From Notospermus geniculatus (Eukaryota > Nemertea > Pilidiophora > Heteronemertea > Lineidae), in assembly GCA_002633025.1 (NCBI GenBank), contig NMRB01000497.1, positions 124,211 through 188,210 on the forward strand: a stretch of 64,000 nt of DNA, in the 5' to 3' direction. The notes beneath the pieces were generated by a model. The model did not search any database and was not told the origin of the DNA. It was given only the letters and a program-made list of their open reading frames with translations. The translations under genes and the position numbers were made by a program. Position 1 is the stretch's first letter; every line of letters begins with the position of its first letter. Shown piece by piece: positions 44,578 to 56,683 of this stretch.

Positions 44578-44735
44578 TTGACCTTGACCTCACACACAGA
44601 ATTCTGTGTGTCTGACGTCACAGAGGATAGACTGGTTCGCGATCCCAACACAGCTCACGGTATGTTGGAACCGGGAACCAGTCTATCATCTGTGACGTCA
44701 GACACACAGAATTCTGTGTGTGAGGTCAAGGTCAA
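44578..44735. mobile_element. Foldback arms entering an assembly gap
   Basis: TTTGACCTTGACCTCACACA and CAGAATTCTGTGTGTCTGAC, then GTCACAGAGGATAGACTGGT, are followed by the inverted complement of the same series, ending GTGTGAGGTCAAGGTCAA at the first N. CAGAATTCTG is itself a palindrome in each arm. Confidence 0.85.
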
Positions 44736-45578
44736 NNNNNNNNNNNNNNNNNNNNNNNNNNNNNNNNNNNNNNNNNNNNNNNNNNNNNNNNNNNNNNNNN
44801 NNNNNNNNNNNNNNNNNNNNNNNNNNNNNNNNNNNNNNNNNNNNNNNNNNNNNNNNNNNNNNNNNNNNNNNNNNNNNNNNNNNNNNNNNNNNNNNNNNNN
44901 NNNNNNNNNNNNNNNNNNNNNNNNNNNNNNNNNNNNNNNNNNNNNNNNNNNNNNNNNNNNNNNNNNNNNNNNNNNNNNNNNNNNNNNNNNNNNNNNNNNN
45001 NNNNNNNNNNNNNNNNNNNNNNNNNNNNNNNNNNNNNNNNNNNNNNNNNNNNNNNNNNNNNNNNNNNNNNNNNNNNNNNNNNNNNNNNNNNNNNNNNNNN
45101 NNNNNNNNNNNNNNNNNNNNNNNNNNNNNNNNNNNNNNNNNNNNNNNNNNNNNNNNNNNNNNNNNNNNNNNNNNNNNNNNNNNNNNNNNNNNNNNNNNNN
45201 NNNNNNNNNNNNNNNNNNNNNNNNNNNNNNNNNNNNNNNNNNNNNNNNNNNNNNNNNNNNNNNNNNNNNNNNNNNNNNNNNNNNNNNNNNNNNNNNNNNN
45301 NNNNNNNNNNNNNNNNNNNNNNNNNNNNNNNNNNNNNNNNNNNNNNNNNNNNNNNNNNNNNNNNNNNNNNNNNNNNNNNNNNNNNNNNNNNNNNNNNNNN
45401 NNNNNNNNNNNNNNNNNNNNNNNNNNNNNNNNNNNNNNNNNNNNNNNNNNNNNNNNNNNNNNNNNNNNNNNNNNNNNNNNNNNNNNNNNNNNNNNNNNNN
45501 NNNNNNNNNNNNNNNNNNNNNNNNNNNNNNNNNNNNNNNNNNNNNNNNNNNNNNNNNNNNNNNNNNNNNNNNNNNNNN
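44736..45578. other. Assembly gap, 843 N
   Basis: Run of N directly abutting a foldback arm. Confidence 0.99.
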
Positions 45579-45764
45579 GCATCTGTATGTTGAGTATGGT
45601 TGCTCTGTTTTCTACGGAAGCCCATTAGGCTCAACAAAAACCAACATTCAATGCTTAGGCTTACTAATCTGAAGAGCGGCAGTCGTTTGCCATCACTGCT
45701 AGTGGTTTCAGTCAAACTGAACCTCTGCCGGAGGAGTCGAAAGTTTCAAGTGCGCGTTGTCAGT

Positions 45765-45940
45765 GTAAGGTTTTTCAGTGTTCCCCGTCTGTGAGTGTTC
45801 CCTTTCTGTTGTGTGACGGAATAAGCTGCGACTTGACAAGGGGGCACACACAGAGAAACGTGTCGATCTATTTGCCCGTGTTTCCAAAACAATAAAGGGA
45901 CATACTGACACACAGAAACACAGGCAGATGTAACACCGGA
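45765..45940 (-). mobile_element. MITE family T, copy 3
   Basis: Minus-strand match to 39540-39717: GTAAGGTTTTTCAGTGTTCC at one end and GATGTAACACCGG at the other, with GACGGAATAAGCTGCGACTT and AGAGAAACGTGTCGATCTAT between. Confidence 0.88.
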
Positions 45941-48900
45941 ACTCGCCTTGGTGGTAAAGTTGTGACCGGTAGGACCAACTGTAGTATTTTTTTGACGGAT
46001 TGGGCCTTTAAGTGAATGTATACATCAATGTCAGACATCATTCATTTTGTCTGTAACCTTGTAGCCACATCAAGTCCGTAATGTCAGTGCAGTGCCATTA
46101 AAACTGGCGGCCAGTATTCATAAATTCATACACGACATGATTGTTTTTATATGAGCCGAAATGACGCGGCTAATGAGTAATAAACGTGACTTTTGAGTCG
46201 CACAATTAAATGTAATTTTGTTATTTTTTCCTATTACAATCCTACAGATATAATAGATAGATACACAGTGATTTCAGTAAGGTTAAACTGAAACGGACGC
46301 AGCACAAATTGAAATGAAATTACAACAAATCATATAATCGCATACCTTTTAGTGTATTTTTCAGTCATCGACTGACATCGCGTTTTTTTCTCATATATTT
46401 CCCTCTGTAATAAATCTACAAAGATCAAAGTAGCGACCCCAAAACATATCTCCAATTATTTCACGAACTTAGGCCATATTGTCTTAATGACCAATACCTG
46501 ATCGTTTTACAAATTTGTTGGCGAGTACGAATGAGAATGCCCGACACATATACATGTAGGCCAACGTATGTCATTTTTTTCCGCATTACTTTTTGATCAT
46601 TTATTAATCGAGGTATATCTAGTTGGCGAAGGAATTTCCTGTTGTGTTTTAATTGCCCTATTTATTTCTTATTTATCATAAATGGGTCTCAATCATTTGA
46701 TGATATCGGCACTGAGGCCGAGTACAGATGACATTGTTTATGAACTGTGAGACCAACTGTAAATGGTAGCTAGCACACACACAAAAAGTTCATTGGCGCA
46801 TGAGTTATTCCTTGCATGGCTGCCCTGAGATGACAAATTTCGATCCAGGGATTCGAAAGCTGGTTCTAGACCATTCTTACCACGTGGCGCCACTGGGTTT
46901 GCCGTCTGAACTTAGCACTTGCAAACTCTCCGAATGATTTCGTTCTAGAAAATGGGGATGTAAAATTGCTTTTATTTGGGTGTGTTTTAGCCGAACGTCC
47001 CGTGGGAACCCGTCTCATTTTTTCCCAGAGATGTTCGATAGGTCTTGTCTCCTACACTTAGGGCTACGTTGCATTGTGTTTGTAGAAGATGTGCAGTTGT
47101 TACATTTGAGGCACCTTGCTTTGCTACTTGCGCGAGGATGCTAATTCCGTGCATCAGCGGGAAATTATGTATATCACTGTCTAACTGCAGCGGGCGATGA
47201 CCCGTCAACGACAAGCCATTTTGGTAAAAGTACAAAATTTCTCATACTCCGAGGTTACTAGTCCCACGCACGTCACCAATCCCGATGTTGCCGAAACGTC
47301 CCAAGACTGAATTAGGCCTACTGAGTAACTGTTGTATAGTCTTGCGCACATTCACCAAAACGCAAGCTGTCGGAGCGACCGACGACCCACGATTGCCAAA
47401 TCGTCTATTTTCGGCGGCCCACATTGAAATCTTTGAATGTCATAGTTCACGTGGACTGTTTATTTATATTTTCCATGGTTTAGTGATCTAATCACGCAAG
47501 AGTTATATTTCTAAACTGCTACGGAATTCTTTTGAAATGTAAAAGCGAATCTCAAAAGGGAGCTATAGAATTATGAAAGATATTCAATTGGAATACAATT
47601 CTGAGCATATTAGAGTAGGATATTCAGGATTGAGATGATAGGTTTTTAAGTGCGTGCATTTTTACACATTAAACGAGCAAGGTAGGTGCAATTTCGTCAT
47701 TGTCTCAACTATTAGTAATCATTATCGTCTGTTTTCCTAACCTTTTCGTAGTTTCGTGGAAATACGACGGAATAGGCCTAGCTGTATCAAGTAGTTCTAC
47801 ATTGCATTTTCGCGTGTTGTCACCAAGGTGCCGTCAAATGTACTTTCCACTCAAATATTTCTGCTTACATGCTGACAGCTAGGCCTCCACCGTAAGCCAA
47901 ACAGTTGTGGTAGGTACTCCAACATGCCTGGGTCAGAGAGTGGTAATGTTGATACTTAAAATGACAATGTTTGAGATAGTTTTTGCCACATGCCAGTTTA
48001 AAAGACGTAAAATGGCACGAACTACAAGCAAGACGAAGTCCATGTTTGGATAGATACCTCTCATATCGTCTGGAAAACTTTCATACAGTCAACTGCAACC
48101 TTGCATCCAGGGAGAGTATTCGGCATGTAGGCCTACTACATTTTGAGCGCAGAACAGTGGGCCTATGAACTTTGGGGACGAGGTTATGTCTTCTGACGAT
48201 CAAAGCAACCACCAAATGTGTTGTGGTCGTTGTCATGATCAGGTTACCGCGTCCGTCCGACTGCCTTCCTGCCGTGATGACGATTGTTTGATCAACAGTA
48301 TGCATTCGTGACTCAGGGTAGGGACGGGAACATGCCACCTGCATATCACATTTTGTAATTGTAATGGAGAAATCATTCCACGAACCCGATCACAGCACCA
48401 GCAGGTTGTGTTGGAAGATATCAGAAAGGTTCGATCTCAAATGACGTCATCTTCGTCTCATCGTCGGTAATCTCCGTGAGCTACCGGTGATTGACGTCAC
48501 GGCGGTCACTATCACATTTGGCGGCCATTTGAAAACTTATGATGAAGGTGGACAAAACCGAATGATATTCCTCAAGGCATAGGAAACTAGCTCCAAAACT
48601 TCCAAAGTAGGCCTACATTCCTGTCCACCTGCGAGACCTTTTCGAAAATGACGTCATGTCGGACAATTATCACTCCATGCGGCAGTTTGGCGAAAGGCAA
48701 CAAGAAATTGCTGCAACTGCTGTCAGACTCGTTCCAAGACATTTATTTACACAGGCATGCTTTCGTATTTTTGGTCGGTCTTTCACGATTTTTACTCCGG
48801 ACTTGCTTTTAGTAGAATATCGAATGGCATGACCGTCGCTTACTAAAAGATAAATACTGTCTGAGTGATGCATCAGTGTAAAAGCGCTGATGGGACCCAG

Positions 48901-49030
48901 CAGGGGGTCCTTGATGGGGTACAACACTGATGCAGTACAACCTTGTGTTTATTAACTTAGCCCACTCACGTTTTTTTGGGGAATGATGGCGTTCTTGCCT
49001 TTCGTTGTTAACGATGTCACGAAAGATATT
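45941..49030. other. Unrecognised DNA
   Basis: Open frames up to about 87 codons with no recognisable motif. Two adjacent minus frames (46987-47235, 47242-47424) were considered and not called. TGACGTCA-type words cluster at 48440-48660. Confidence 0.4.
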
Positions 49031-49427
49031 TAGCGAGGTTTTGCAAATCTGACGAAACACGAAGTACGAAATACGAAATTCAACTTCATTTCGAGGACCT
49101 AATGTATTTGTGGAAATGGTTGCTACCACAAATGTCCCTGCCGCCAGTGCGTCTTTTAGCATATCATGTAAGACCCAGAGAGTTATGGTGAATGTTGAAT
49201 TTTTAAATTTCCACTTCGGAGATACGAAGTGGAAACGAAAGATAAATTTCAAAGTTTAATACACACCGTAACTCTATCGGTCTAATGTCATACGCTAAAA
49301 GACGCTCTTGCAGCAGGCGATATTTGTGGTAGGCCTACCAACCATCTCCTGAAATAGGCCTACATTACGGTACGTCATGGAAATGAAGTGCAATTTCGCA
49401 TTTCGTCAGATTTGCGAAACCTCACTA
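49031..49427. mobile_element. MITE family F, copy 1, 397 bp
   Basis: Outer arms TAGCGAGGTTTTGCAAATCT and AGATTTGCGAAACCTCACTA. Inside are CTACCACAAATGTCCCTGCC / GGCGATATTTGTGGTAG and GTGCGTCTTTTAGCATATCA / ATACGCTAAAAGACGC. TA at both ends suggests a Tc1/mariner-type target. Copy 2 is at 50361-50758. Confidence 0.88.
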
Positions 49428-50314
49428 TTATTTGCGGCTGGCTCATTCTGTAAGGGTACGAAAAACTGGTACGTACATGTAAATTCCGCCGGAATATTTC
49501 GGGCGAAATATTTCACACGCCCCAGACTGAACGCAAGACGCTGCGCAAACATGGCAAACGTACATTCTTAGGTCGTTGTAATGTCGATAAAGACATACCT
49601 TCGCCGATATAGGTTTTAACAAATATCAGATAATTTTAGGCCAATTAAAACTCAGACATTTAAGGTGATTATAGGTACATATTGAAAACGTAAAAATACC
49701 TGGAATTTTCCCCTTTGAAAATCATAACCCAAGTAGTAATAATTTCAAAGCGGAACACCGAGGTGTAAGACTCCTTAATCTGCATTAGGCCCACTTAATT
49801 ATTCTTCGGTGTATAAACAAATTTTGTTGAGCATTGAAAACTTTTTTCAACAACATCAAAACGTTATTATGCGGTTTACGGGTTCAGGGAACACCATTAA
49901 TGTGTGACCAGAGATATAATTTAGATATAAGTGCTATGGGAATATTTGAGTTTCAGGGGACATTTCACGCTATAGATTATGAAATAAATTGATTGTGATG
50001 TTATAGAAATTATAGTTTGTTAAAGATGGTGTCCCGAAGATTGAGGGCACTGATGAAAGTCAAGCACTTACTAAGATTGTTAGGCCTAAATGCCGCAGGT
50101 TCGAGTGCTATAATGATCTTTTTTCGCCTTTTTGTGCTATTCTAATATATTGTATTTCTATTGAATATACTTCACAAAGGTTAAAAATGAAAACCATCCG
50201 CCTATTCCGCAAAATATTTTCTTTGTTTGCGGATTCAAAACGGTTTAGTGCCAGAAGGAGACAATTTTAAGTCGGTCTGACGCGATGGTAAAAAATCTTC
50301 AACGACAAAGCCGT
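49428..50314. other. Unrecognised spacer
   Basis: No supported feature. A lone B-box-like word (CAGGTTCGAGTGC, about 50097) has no A-box partner that I can see. Confidence 0.4.
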
Positions 50315-50887
50315 TGTAACGTTTGTCAGTGTTCCCCATCTGTGAGTGTTCCCCACCTATAATTAGGGAGTTTTCGCAAATCTGACGAAAAACGAAGTAC
50401 GAAATACGAAATTGGACGTCATATCCATGGCGTAATGTATTTCAGGAGATGGTTGGTACCACAAATGTCCCTCCTGCCAGTGCGTCTTTTAGCATGTCAT
50501 GTAAGATCGAAAGAGTTATGGCGCATCTTGAATTTTTAAATTTCCAATTCGTATCAACGAAGTGGAAACGAAAGATAAACTTCAAAGTTGAATATACACC
50601 GTACCTCTGTCAGTCTAACTTCATACGCTAAAAGACGCTCTTGCAGCAGGCGATATTTGTGGCACCAACCATTTCCTGAAATACATTACGTCATGGATAT
50701 GACGTCCAATTTCGTATTTCGTACTTCGTTTTTCGTCAGATTTGCGAAAACTCCCTAATGTCTGACGGAATAAGCTGCGACTCGACGATAGGGGACACGC
50801 AGAGAAACGTGTCGATCTACCTGTCAGCGTTTCCTAAACAATAATGGGAGACACTGACACACAGAAACACAGGCAGATGTAACACCA
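50315..50887 (-). mobile_element. MITE family T, copy 4, split by a family F element
   Basis: The left part GTAACGTTTGTCAGTGTTCC...GAGTGTTCCCC and the right part GACGGAATAAGCTGCGACTC...GATGTAACACC are contiguous in the copy at 45765-45940. The F element sits between them. Confidence 0.9.
50361..50758. mobile_element. MITE family F, copy 2, nested in family T
   Basis: Ends TTAGGGAGTTTTCGCAAATC and GATTTGCGAAAACTCCCTAA, perfectly inverted, with TA at the outer edge. Arms extend through GAAGTACGAAATACGAAATT and GGACGTCATATCCATGG. Almost the same length as copy 1 (about 398 versus 397 bp). Confidence 0.92.
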
Positions 50888-52580
50888 TCATTGCCTCCGG
50901 ACGCTTTTCCTTTGCCGAAAATATCAGAAGATTGCCGACCGACCCGGGTAACGTCAGATGTACTTCTGCCGTCCAATGGCAGAACCTAGTAACTCACTTT
51001 TAATTGATTTTGAGAAAAACAAAGAAAACCAAACCTAGTAACTACAAAAATGGTGTTAACTCAGTTTTGACAAAAATGTCAGTTACTAGGTTTTGCCTTT
51101 GGAAGGCAGAATTGGTGTATTATACCTAGATTCATGCTCGGCCTTCTCAGTGCTGTAGCGCTTCTCATAAGAATGATTTCATTTCTCCATAATCTGCCAT
51201 CCATCTTTTGAGCAAGAATATATTCTTGTTTTGAGGAATTGAAAAAGAACCTTTTTCTGTGTCCAACTCATTCTTCCATGCACGGCCATATCGGTCCGCA
51301 TTCGTACAAAAGAGCAGGCCAGGATCCCTGTGGTGTCCTTAAACGATCATCGCTCAATGTATACTCTCTGGCATGATATCACGAAGGACAAGTCCTTGCT
51401 TCCTTTGACAAAATAAGCAAACATATCCCACAAGGAAAGGAATCTAGGTCACCTGCACCTCATATAATTTTAGGGTTACTGTATGACGTTTTATAGGCCT
51501 GATTAGGCAGCCATGCTAGAGCATTCCGCAGGTAATTAAGAAAATTATATAGAATTATAAAGCTTTGTGAGCAAACACCTTCCTTGGACACTTCCTCATA
51601 CCTAATTGATTCCTAATTATCAGGTGGATTTGGGATATGAGACCCGAAGCTAATGTAGCAGACAGGCTAACACAAACCTTGGTGTCCTGAGGGCATTGGT
51701 AACGAAGGAACCTGATCATTAGAACCATCCTCGCCCTGTCCTGGTTCCTTTCAAAGCTTTCCACAGAATGCTTCATTTGAGGCGGTCTTTTTACCATTAA
51801 CCTGTGCGTTGTAATGATGACTTTGAGGTTGAGTGTTGTCTCTGCTGAACGGTTTACCAGGACTGTGAGATGGTAGGGTGACCTCAGGTCAAAACAACAT
51901 TGCATGGTGGTGCACCAAGAAGCCATCAGTGGAACGTGTCCTTAGTTTAAGGACACGTTTGCTTTGTGCAACACGTTGGTGTCGTAAACGAGACTCAGAG
52001 AAGATTCCTCTGAACCTCCGTGCAGAAAACCAAGCAATTCAGTAAAGGTGCTAAACTCCCTACGCAGTTGTGAGTCGCGCCCCCTTCGGTTCACCCGCTC
52101 TCCACAACTGCTTCACTTCGTGGAAGTCGCCGCGTTTGGTCAACAGATGGCGTCAGGGCCTGGCGCGAGTTTTACAGCCTATCAGCACGCTGCTTTCAGA
52201 ATTCTTTGGCCCGTTGGCAACGGATGTTCTTGTGCTACCATGGCTACGAACCGCTCGGCCAATGAAAAAGTGCCTCAGGCCATCGCCGGAAAGCTACATG
52301 TAGTTGCCTCGAGTTGCTTCAAGAGTTAAGCCCTTTTATAAAAACTACTTTCAATTGCTGTTAACATGTGTGGCGAATCACCTAAAGGATACACAAACAT
52401 TGTATTCCTCTGGGTATCATATCTACCGAAACTTGTTTTACACTTCACACACAAAAATATACATTGTATGTCGTTAATTTAAATCGGTTCAATACCCGTA
52501 AAACCAAGGCTTAAATCGTCACGAAATCAATTATGATTCTCAATGAAGAATACTCTCCCGAAAGAGCCAATATTATATTT
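50888..52580. other. Unrecognised DNA with one short hairpin
   Basis: A 123-codon minus frame (51555-51926) is unrecognised. A 12-bp perfect stem with a 3-base loop (AACGTGTCCTTA / TAAGGACACGTT) lies at 51933-51959. Confidence 0.5.
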
Positions 52581-52913
52581 AGCGTGTTCGGAAAGCTTCC
52601 CCGAGGAAATTTCTTCCCCGAGCTTCGGGGAATGTGAGCATGCCCAGTGAAGGCAAATTTCCGAACGATATTTGCGCTTCCTCGGGGAAAGGTACTACTG
52701 TGGGTTGCAGGCGTGAAATATTCCACGTTTAGCCAATCAGCATGTCGGCTTGGAAAGAAAACCGAAGTGCATGCCGGGAGTTTCCCCAAGTGAGCGACTC
52801 GGCGAGTCGCTCACTTCGGCCAGGCTCGAGGAAGCCTTGGCAGCCTTCCAAATACCTTACCGAACGCTCTCCCGCTTCCCCGAGCTTCCCCGAGGAAGCT
52901 TTCCGAACACGCT
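52581..52913. mobile_element. MITE, 333 bp, AGCGTGTTCGGAAAGC ends
   Basis: AGCGTGTTCGGAAAGCTTCC and GGAAGCTTTCCGAACACGCT are inverted, followed in each arm by CCCGAGG / CCTCGGG words. ATTT flanks both sides as a possible 4-bp TSD. Contains the hairpin at 52788-52816. Confidence 0.87.
52788..52816. repeat. Perfect 13-bp stem hairpin
   Basis: AAGTGAGCGACTC, loop GGC, GAGTCGCTCACTT. Lies off-centre inside the MITE. Confidence 0.95.
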
Positions 52914-53574
52914 ATTTGTAAAACGCTGCAAAAAGCTAACCGCACATTCATTGGAAACATTCGCATCATTTCAGCCAATCGCACGGTACGTTAAAGCCAG
53001 GCGCAACCATTTAGCTACCTGTTCGGATTTTAATCATCTAAATTGTCTTGTTACGCCACCGGGCGATCATGGATGAAATTGTTTGTGGTAAAATACCTCA
53101 AGTATATCAATCCCTTAATTGGTAAATGTCCCACGAGGCTGTGTCAAGATTAACAGTTAAATTTGTTCAGCCATCTCTCCCGTGTTGGCTACACTCGTCC
53201 CCAGTGTTCAGTTGACCCACTAAACACTGGCATGATTGGCGCCAAAAGTAAAGGATCGTCAGTAGACGGCGCTGCTTGGCGAGGGATCCAATCACAAGCC
53301 ATCATTACAGGTTTAACCGACGCCGTCGTAACGCACTTTCTGATTGGCTAAGATACGTGTTCAAAATCTACACTGTATATTCATACTCGCGGCAGATTCC
53401 CAGCGGGTATTCCCCGAATGGGACAGCTAACACCATCTAGTCCTACTTGAGGATCTCAAACTGAGGCAGTTTTACAGGACGGGCAACGTTGTGGGTAGGG
53501 GTTTGAAACTGCGGGAGGAGTTTAGGTATTAACTCTCCGTGACATAAATGTTAACATGAGTCGCCGACAAAACA
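52914..53574. other. Unrecognised spacer
   Basis: Contains AGCCAATCGCAC, CCAATCACAAGCC and CTGATTGGCTAAG words but no supported gene. Confidence 0.4.
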
Positions 53575-53762
53575 ATAGGGGCTGTCAGTCAGTCAGTCAG
53601 TCAGTCAGTGACCAATAGGGGTCACCACGATCCATTCCAATGCCAATCGGACCCATTCATGGTTGATTGAGCCCAGTCCGCGGGAGAATGTTGTGTATTG
53701 GTCCGCTAGAACTTTGCTGCCATCTTTTTGCAACAACCGCAGCTGACTGCTTCCATTCCTTC
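53575..53762 (-). mobile_element. MITE family G, copy 2
   Basis: Minus-strand relative of 15062-15219: AATAGGGGCTGTCAGTCAG at one end, then CGGACCCATTCATGGTTGAT, CTAGAACTTTGCTGCCATCT and GCTGACTGCTTCC. Its left TIR has expanded into a TCAG microsatellite. Confidence 0.8.
53584..53610. repeat. Tetranucleotide GTCA microsatellite
   Basis: Six to seven GTCA units. The seed is the CTGTCAG of the family G TIR. Confidence 0.95.
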
Positions 53763-55234
53763 CTCAGTAGCACTGCCCAGAGTACAATAGCCATGCGTTA
53801 TAAAGGGTTAAAGTGCTTGATATTTGCTATTCAATCGATTTTATATAATTTCAAAGTCATTTTCGGTCCTTTCTTCATAATGAGGCAAAAGGTGATACAT
53901 GTCGAACACATCTGATGACTGATAATACTTCTATACATGCAGGATGACAAAAGAATGAAATGACCTTGTCACTAAGTCCACTTCAAACATTGTCAAGGCT
54001 GTCAGTTTCATTCCAAGTATAACCAACATTACTGCGTATTTTCCACAGCAGTATGTACAGAATTATCTAAATTCAGAATGGAACATTCCCTGGATATCAA
54101 ATTACAATGGATGGCACGCTCTATGACAGCTTTGTAACTTCATTTAGGGAAAATTTGGCATGAAATGCCGGGGGTGGAACGGGGTCTTTTGCTACGAAAA
54201 CTTGACTTCGTCCAAGAATGCAGTCAAAAATCGAGAGATCAATACTTAGGAATGTGATAGGACACTTGATATGACCAATGTTGTAAGGTGAAAAGTTCAT
54301 ACTTAGAGGCATAATATAAACTAATCGGCATTGAAGACGGTACCTATACAAATTGTTCAGAAAATCGAACTCAATTTCGATTATTTCAAGTCGATAATCA
54401 AATATAATTGGCATAAAGGTTACAAATCTGAAGATTTGACTACCCCCCCCCCCCCCAACTTTCCACTCGCAGATCCACAATGTTCATCATACTAGAATGG
54501 AACAGATGTTTCATTTCGGCGGGGAGTTCGCGTTTTCTTTCCACCGTCTGTTGGTGCGTCGTTACAATGTAAACATGGTGAGTAGGCTCATATCGTTCAT
54601 GGCTTTCATCATGCAATTTTTTTAGTAGATATTCACACGGTACTTAATAGTATTTACATAAGTTATGGCAAAAATTGAGTTAAAGATCACGCCAGGTGTT
54701 TATTGTTGTTTATTCATGTCATATCAGTCGAAGAGTACAAAAATCTATTAAAAATTCAGCTAGCCATGTAAACCGTAAAGTGTATTTCAGATCAAATCAT
54801 TTCAGAATGAAAAGCTATAAAACACTCAAAACTTTTATCTGAAGTATAATTCAAAGCTATTCGGTCAACTTCATTAAACGGTTACTAAAAGATTTTCCAA
54901 CTGAATTGTTATTCAAGTGGTTTTATCCAGCGATATACGTCTGGTTAAATCAAAAACAGGAACTCGACATCTAGGAATCCGCGGTCGGAATGCAGAAACA
55001 CGTCATCGAGGTTTTAGTAGTGCAAGTTATTTTGAAGTGTTTATAAACATGTGTTATAATGGTGTCCATGATACCACTAAATGCTATAGTCTAAGGTGTT
55101 TACGATACAATGGAGGATAAACTGATATTATCATGATACTATTTAAATCTGTTTTGTCGGACTCCGAGGAAAGCAGTGCGTTGTTGAAGAGGTGTGAAAT
55201 GTTGCCATTTCTGGGCTAGGATGTACACGTGTAC
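53763..55234. other. Unrecognised DNA with a 14-C run
   Basis: Poly-C at about 54443-54456. A 119-codon minus frame (54121-54480) crosses it and is not called. No gene supported. Confidence 0.4.
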
Positions 55235-55563
55235 AATAGGAGCTGTCAGTGAGTTGAGCAATAGGTGTCACTACGGCCCAATGGGCATCCTATCTACGAT
55301 AGAGGGCAGCACACCGAAACCCGGTCCTATACAATGGACCCCTTTTGTGTGGGAAATTGATCAGGACCGGAATGTCAGTTTCATTTCAATAGTTTTAACC
55401 ACTAGTGATACCTATTGAGGCAGTGGGCTAGGATCCTCATTCAATGCATAAAGCGGACCCATTCATTCTTGATTGAGCACCAATCAAGAGAAGTTTCTTT
55501 TGTATTGCTCCGATAGAACTGTGCTGCCATCTTTTGGCAATACGCGCGGCTGACTGCTCCTTT
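55235..55563 (-). mobile_element. MITE family G, copy 3, with nested element
   Basis: AATAGGAGCTGTCAGTGAG at the left and GCGGCTGACTGCTCC at the right match the ends of 15062-15219 inverted. The centre carries an extra element (55285-55440) absent from the copy at 15 kb. Confidence 0.87.
55285..55440 (+). repeat. Nested dispersed element shared with 29.0 kb
   Basis: CTACGATAGAGGGCAGCACA, CCGAAACCCGGTCCTATACA, GGAAATTGATCAGGACCGG and GGGCTAGGATCCTCATTC match the minus strand of 28985-29150. A CAATG word at both edges is a possible 5-bp TSD. Confidence 0.82.
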
Positions 55564-55953
55564 TACTGTCTTGGCATCAAAGCAAGCTGAAGGAGATGAC
55601 GCCATAATAGGCCCAGCGTCAGCATCAAACAGGGTCCTCATTGGATGGTGCGAACAAACGTACAAATGTAGCTCAAAAACAGCGCCACCTTCGCACAACA
55701 AATGTTGTACGCTGTTGTGCGGCAACGGGAATGAGTCAGCACTTTTATCTTCTGTGTGTCACCACACACATGCGCATTATTTGGCAATGAACTGAAAATG
55801 GCAGCATGTCCAAGTTCACTTCTGAGGAGCACGATTGGCCGATTTGGCGATGCCCACAACACACTGAAACCAGCCTCAAAGTTCCATAACTTCAACATCA
55901 CATCGCGATGTGACAAAATTGGTGACATTTTGTAGGTATATCCTTTTACAAGA

Positions 55954-56088
55954 GAGGTTTAGATATCAAACGATAAACGTTAACGTTAACGACAGCGTTA
56001 TTTTTGTACCGAAAATGCAATATAAAATCTGGTTATGAAAAGTAACGTTGTCGTAAAGTTTACGTTTATCGTTTGATTTCTAAACCTC
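55954..56088. mobile_element. MITE family K, copy 2
   Basis: GAGGTTTAGATATCAAACG and CGTTTGATTTCTAAACCTC arms, with AACGTTAACGTTAACGACAG and AATATAAAATCTGGTTATG inside, matching 28163-28318. Confidence 0.88.
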
Positions 56089-56683
56089 CAGGGTGCCACA
56101 AAAAATTGCCTCTGTCTTTTCGTTAGCGACGTCAGTGTCGGTCGCCATTTTGGGGTGAAAAAAGGCGAAAAAACGCCAATTTCCGACGAATATTCCTCGT
56201 CGAGACATGCCTAAAATCGTGATCGCATCATCGACGGACGCCTCGCCGTTCGGCAGTGAGGTTTCGGAGCTATTGCAAATTACGCGAAATCGCTTCGAGT
56301 ATTAATACATAGATCATTGAATATGTTAACAAGGGAAGATGGCCCGGGGTTGTTGAACAAGAGTGCTAGTTACTACAGATTCTTTTGTGAAGGTATTTTG
56401 TCAACCTTTGTGAAATCTTAGTTATTTTTCAGGCGATTAGTTTATATCATGTAGTACGATATTGCCCGCGGGAGGGTTGGCCGGTCGGTTTTGTAACACA
56501 CCTGAACTATGGCCTGGTGTCATTTTGACATCGTTGTGCCAACCTGCTAACCGAGTGGTAAGCGTTAGGATAACTGGACGCCTGGAGGACGACGGTGAGG
56601 TGATGATAAAATGGAATGTAGGCGATATGTTCAATGAAATTATTGATGTAGGCCTATTGGTTCAAAGAGAACGTTGATCCCGT
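56089..56683. other. Unrecognised spacer
   Basis: No supported gene. Open frames are short. Confidence 0.4.

Noticed and set aside
44527-45715. Long open frames over 44.5-45.7 kb
   Set aside because: They consist mainly of N read as open codons.
51555-51926. 123-codon minus-strand ORF ending near a hairpin
   Set aside because: No recognisable motif. The hairpin at 51933-51959 was kept as structure only.
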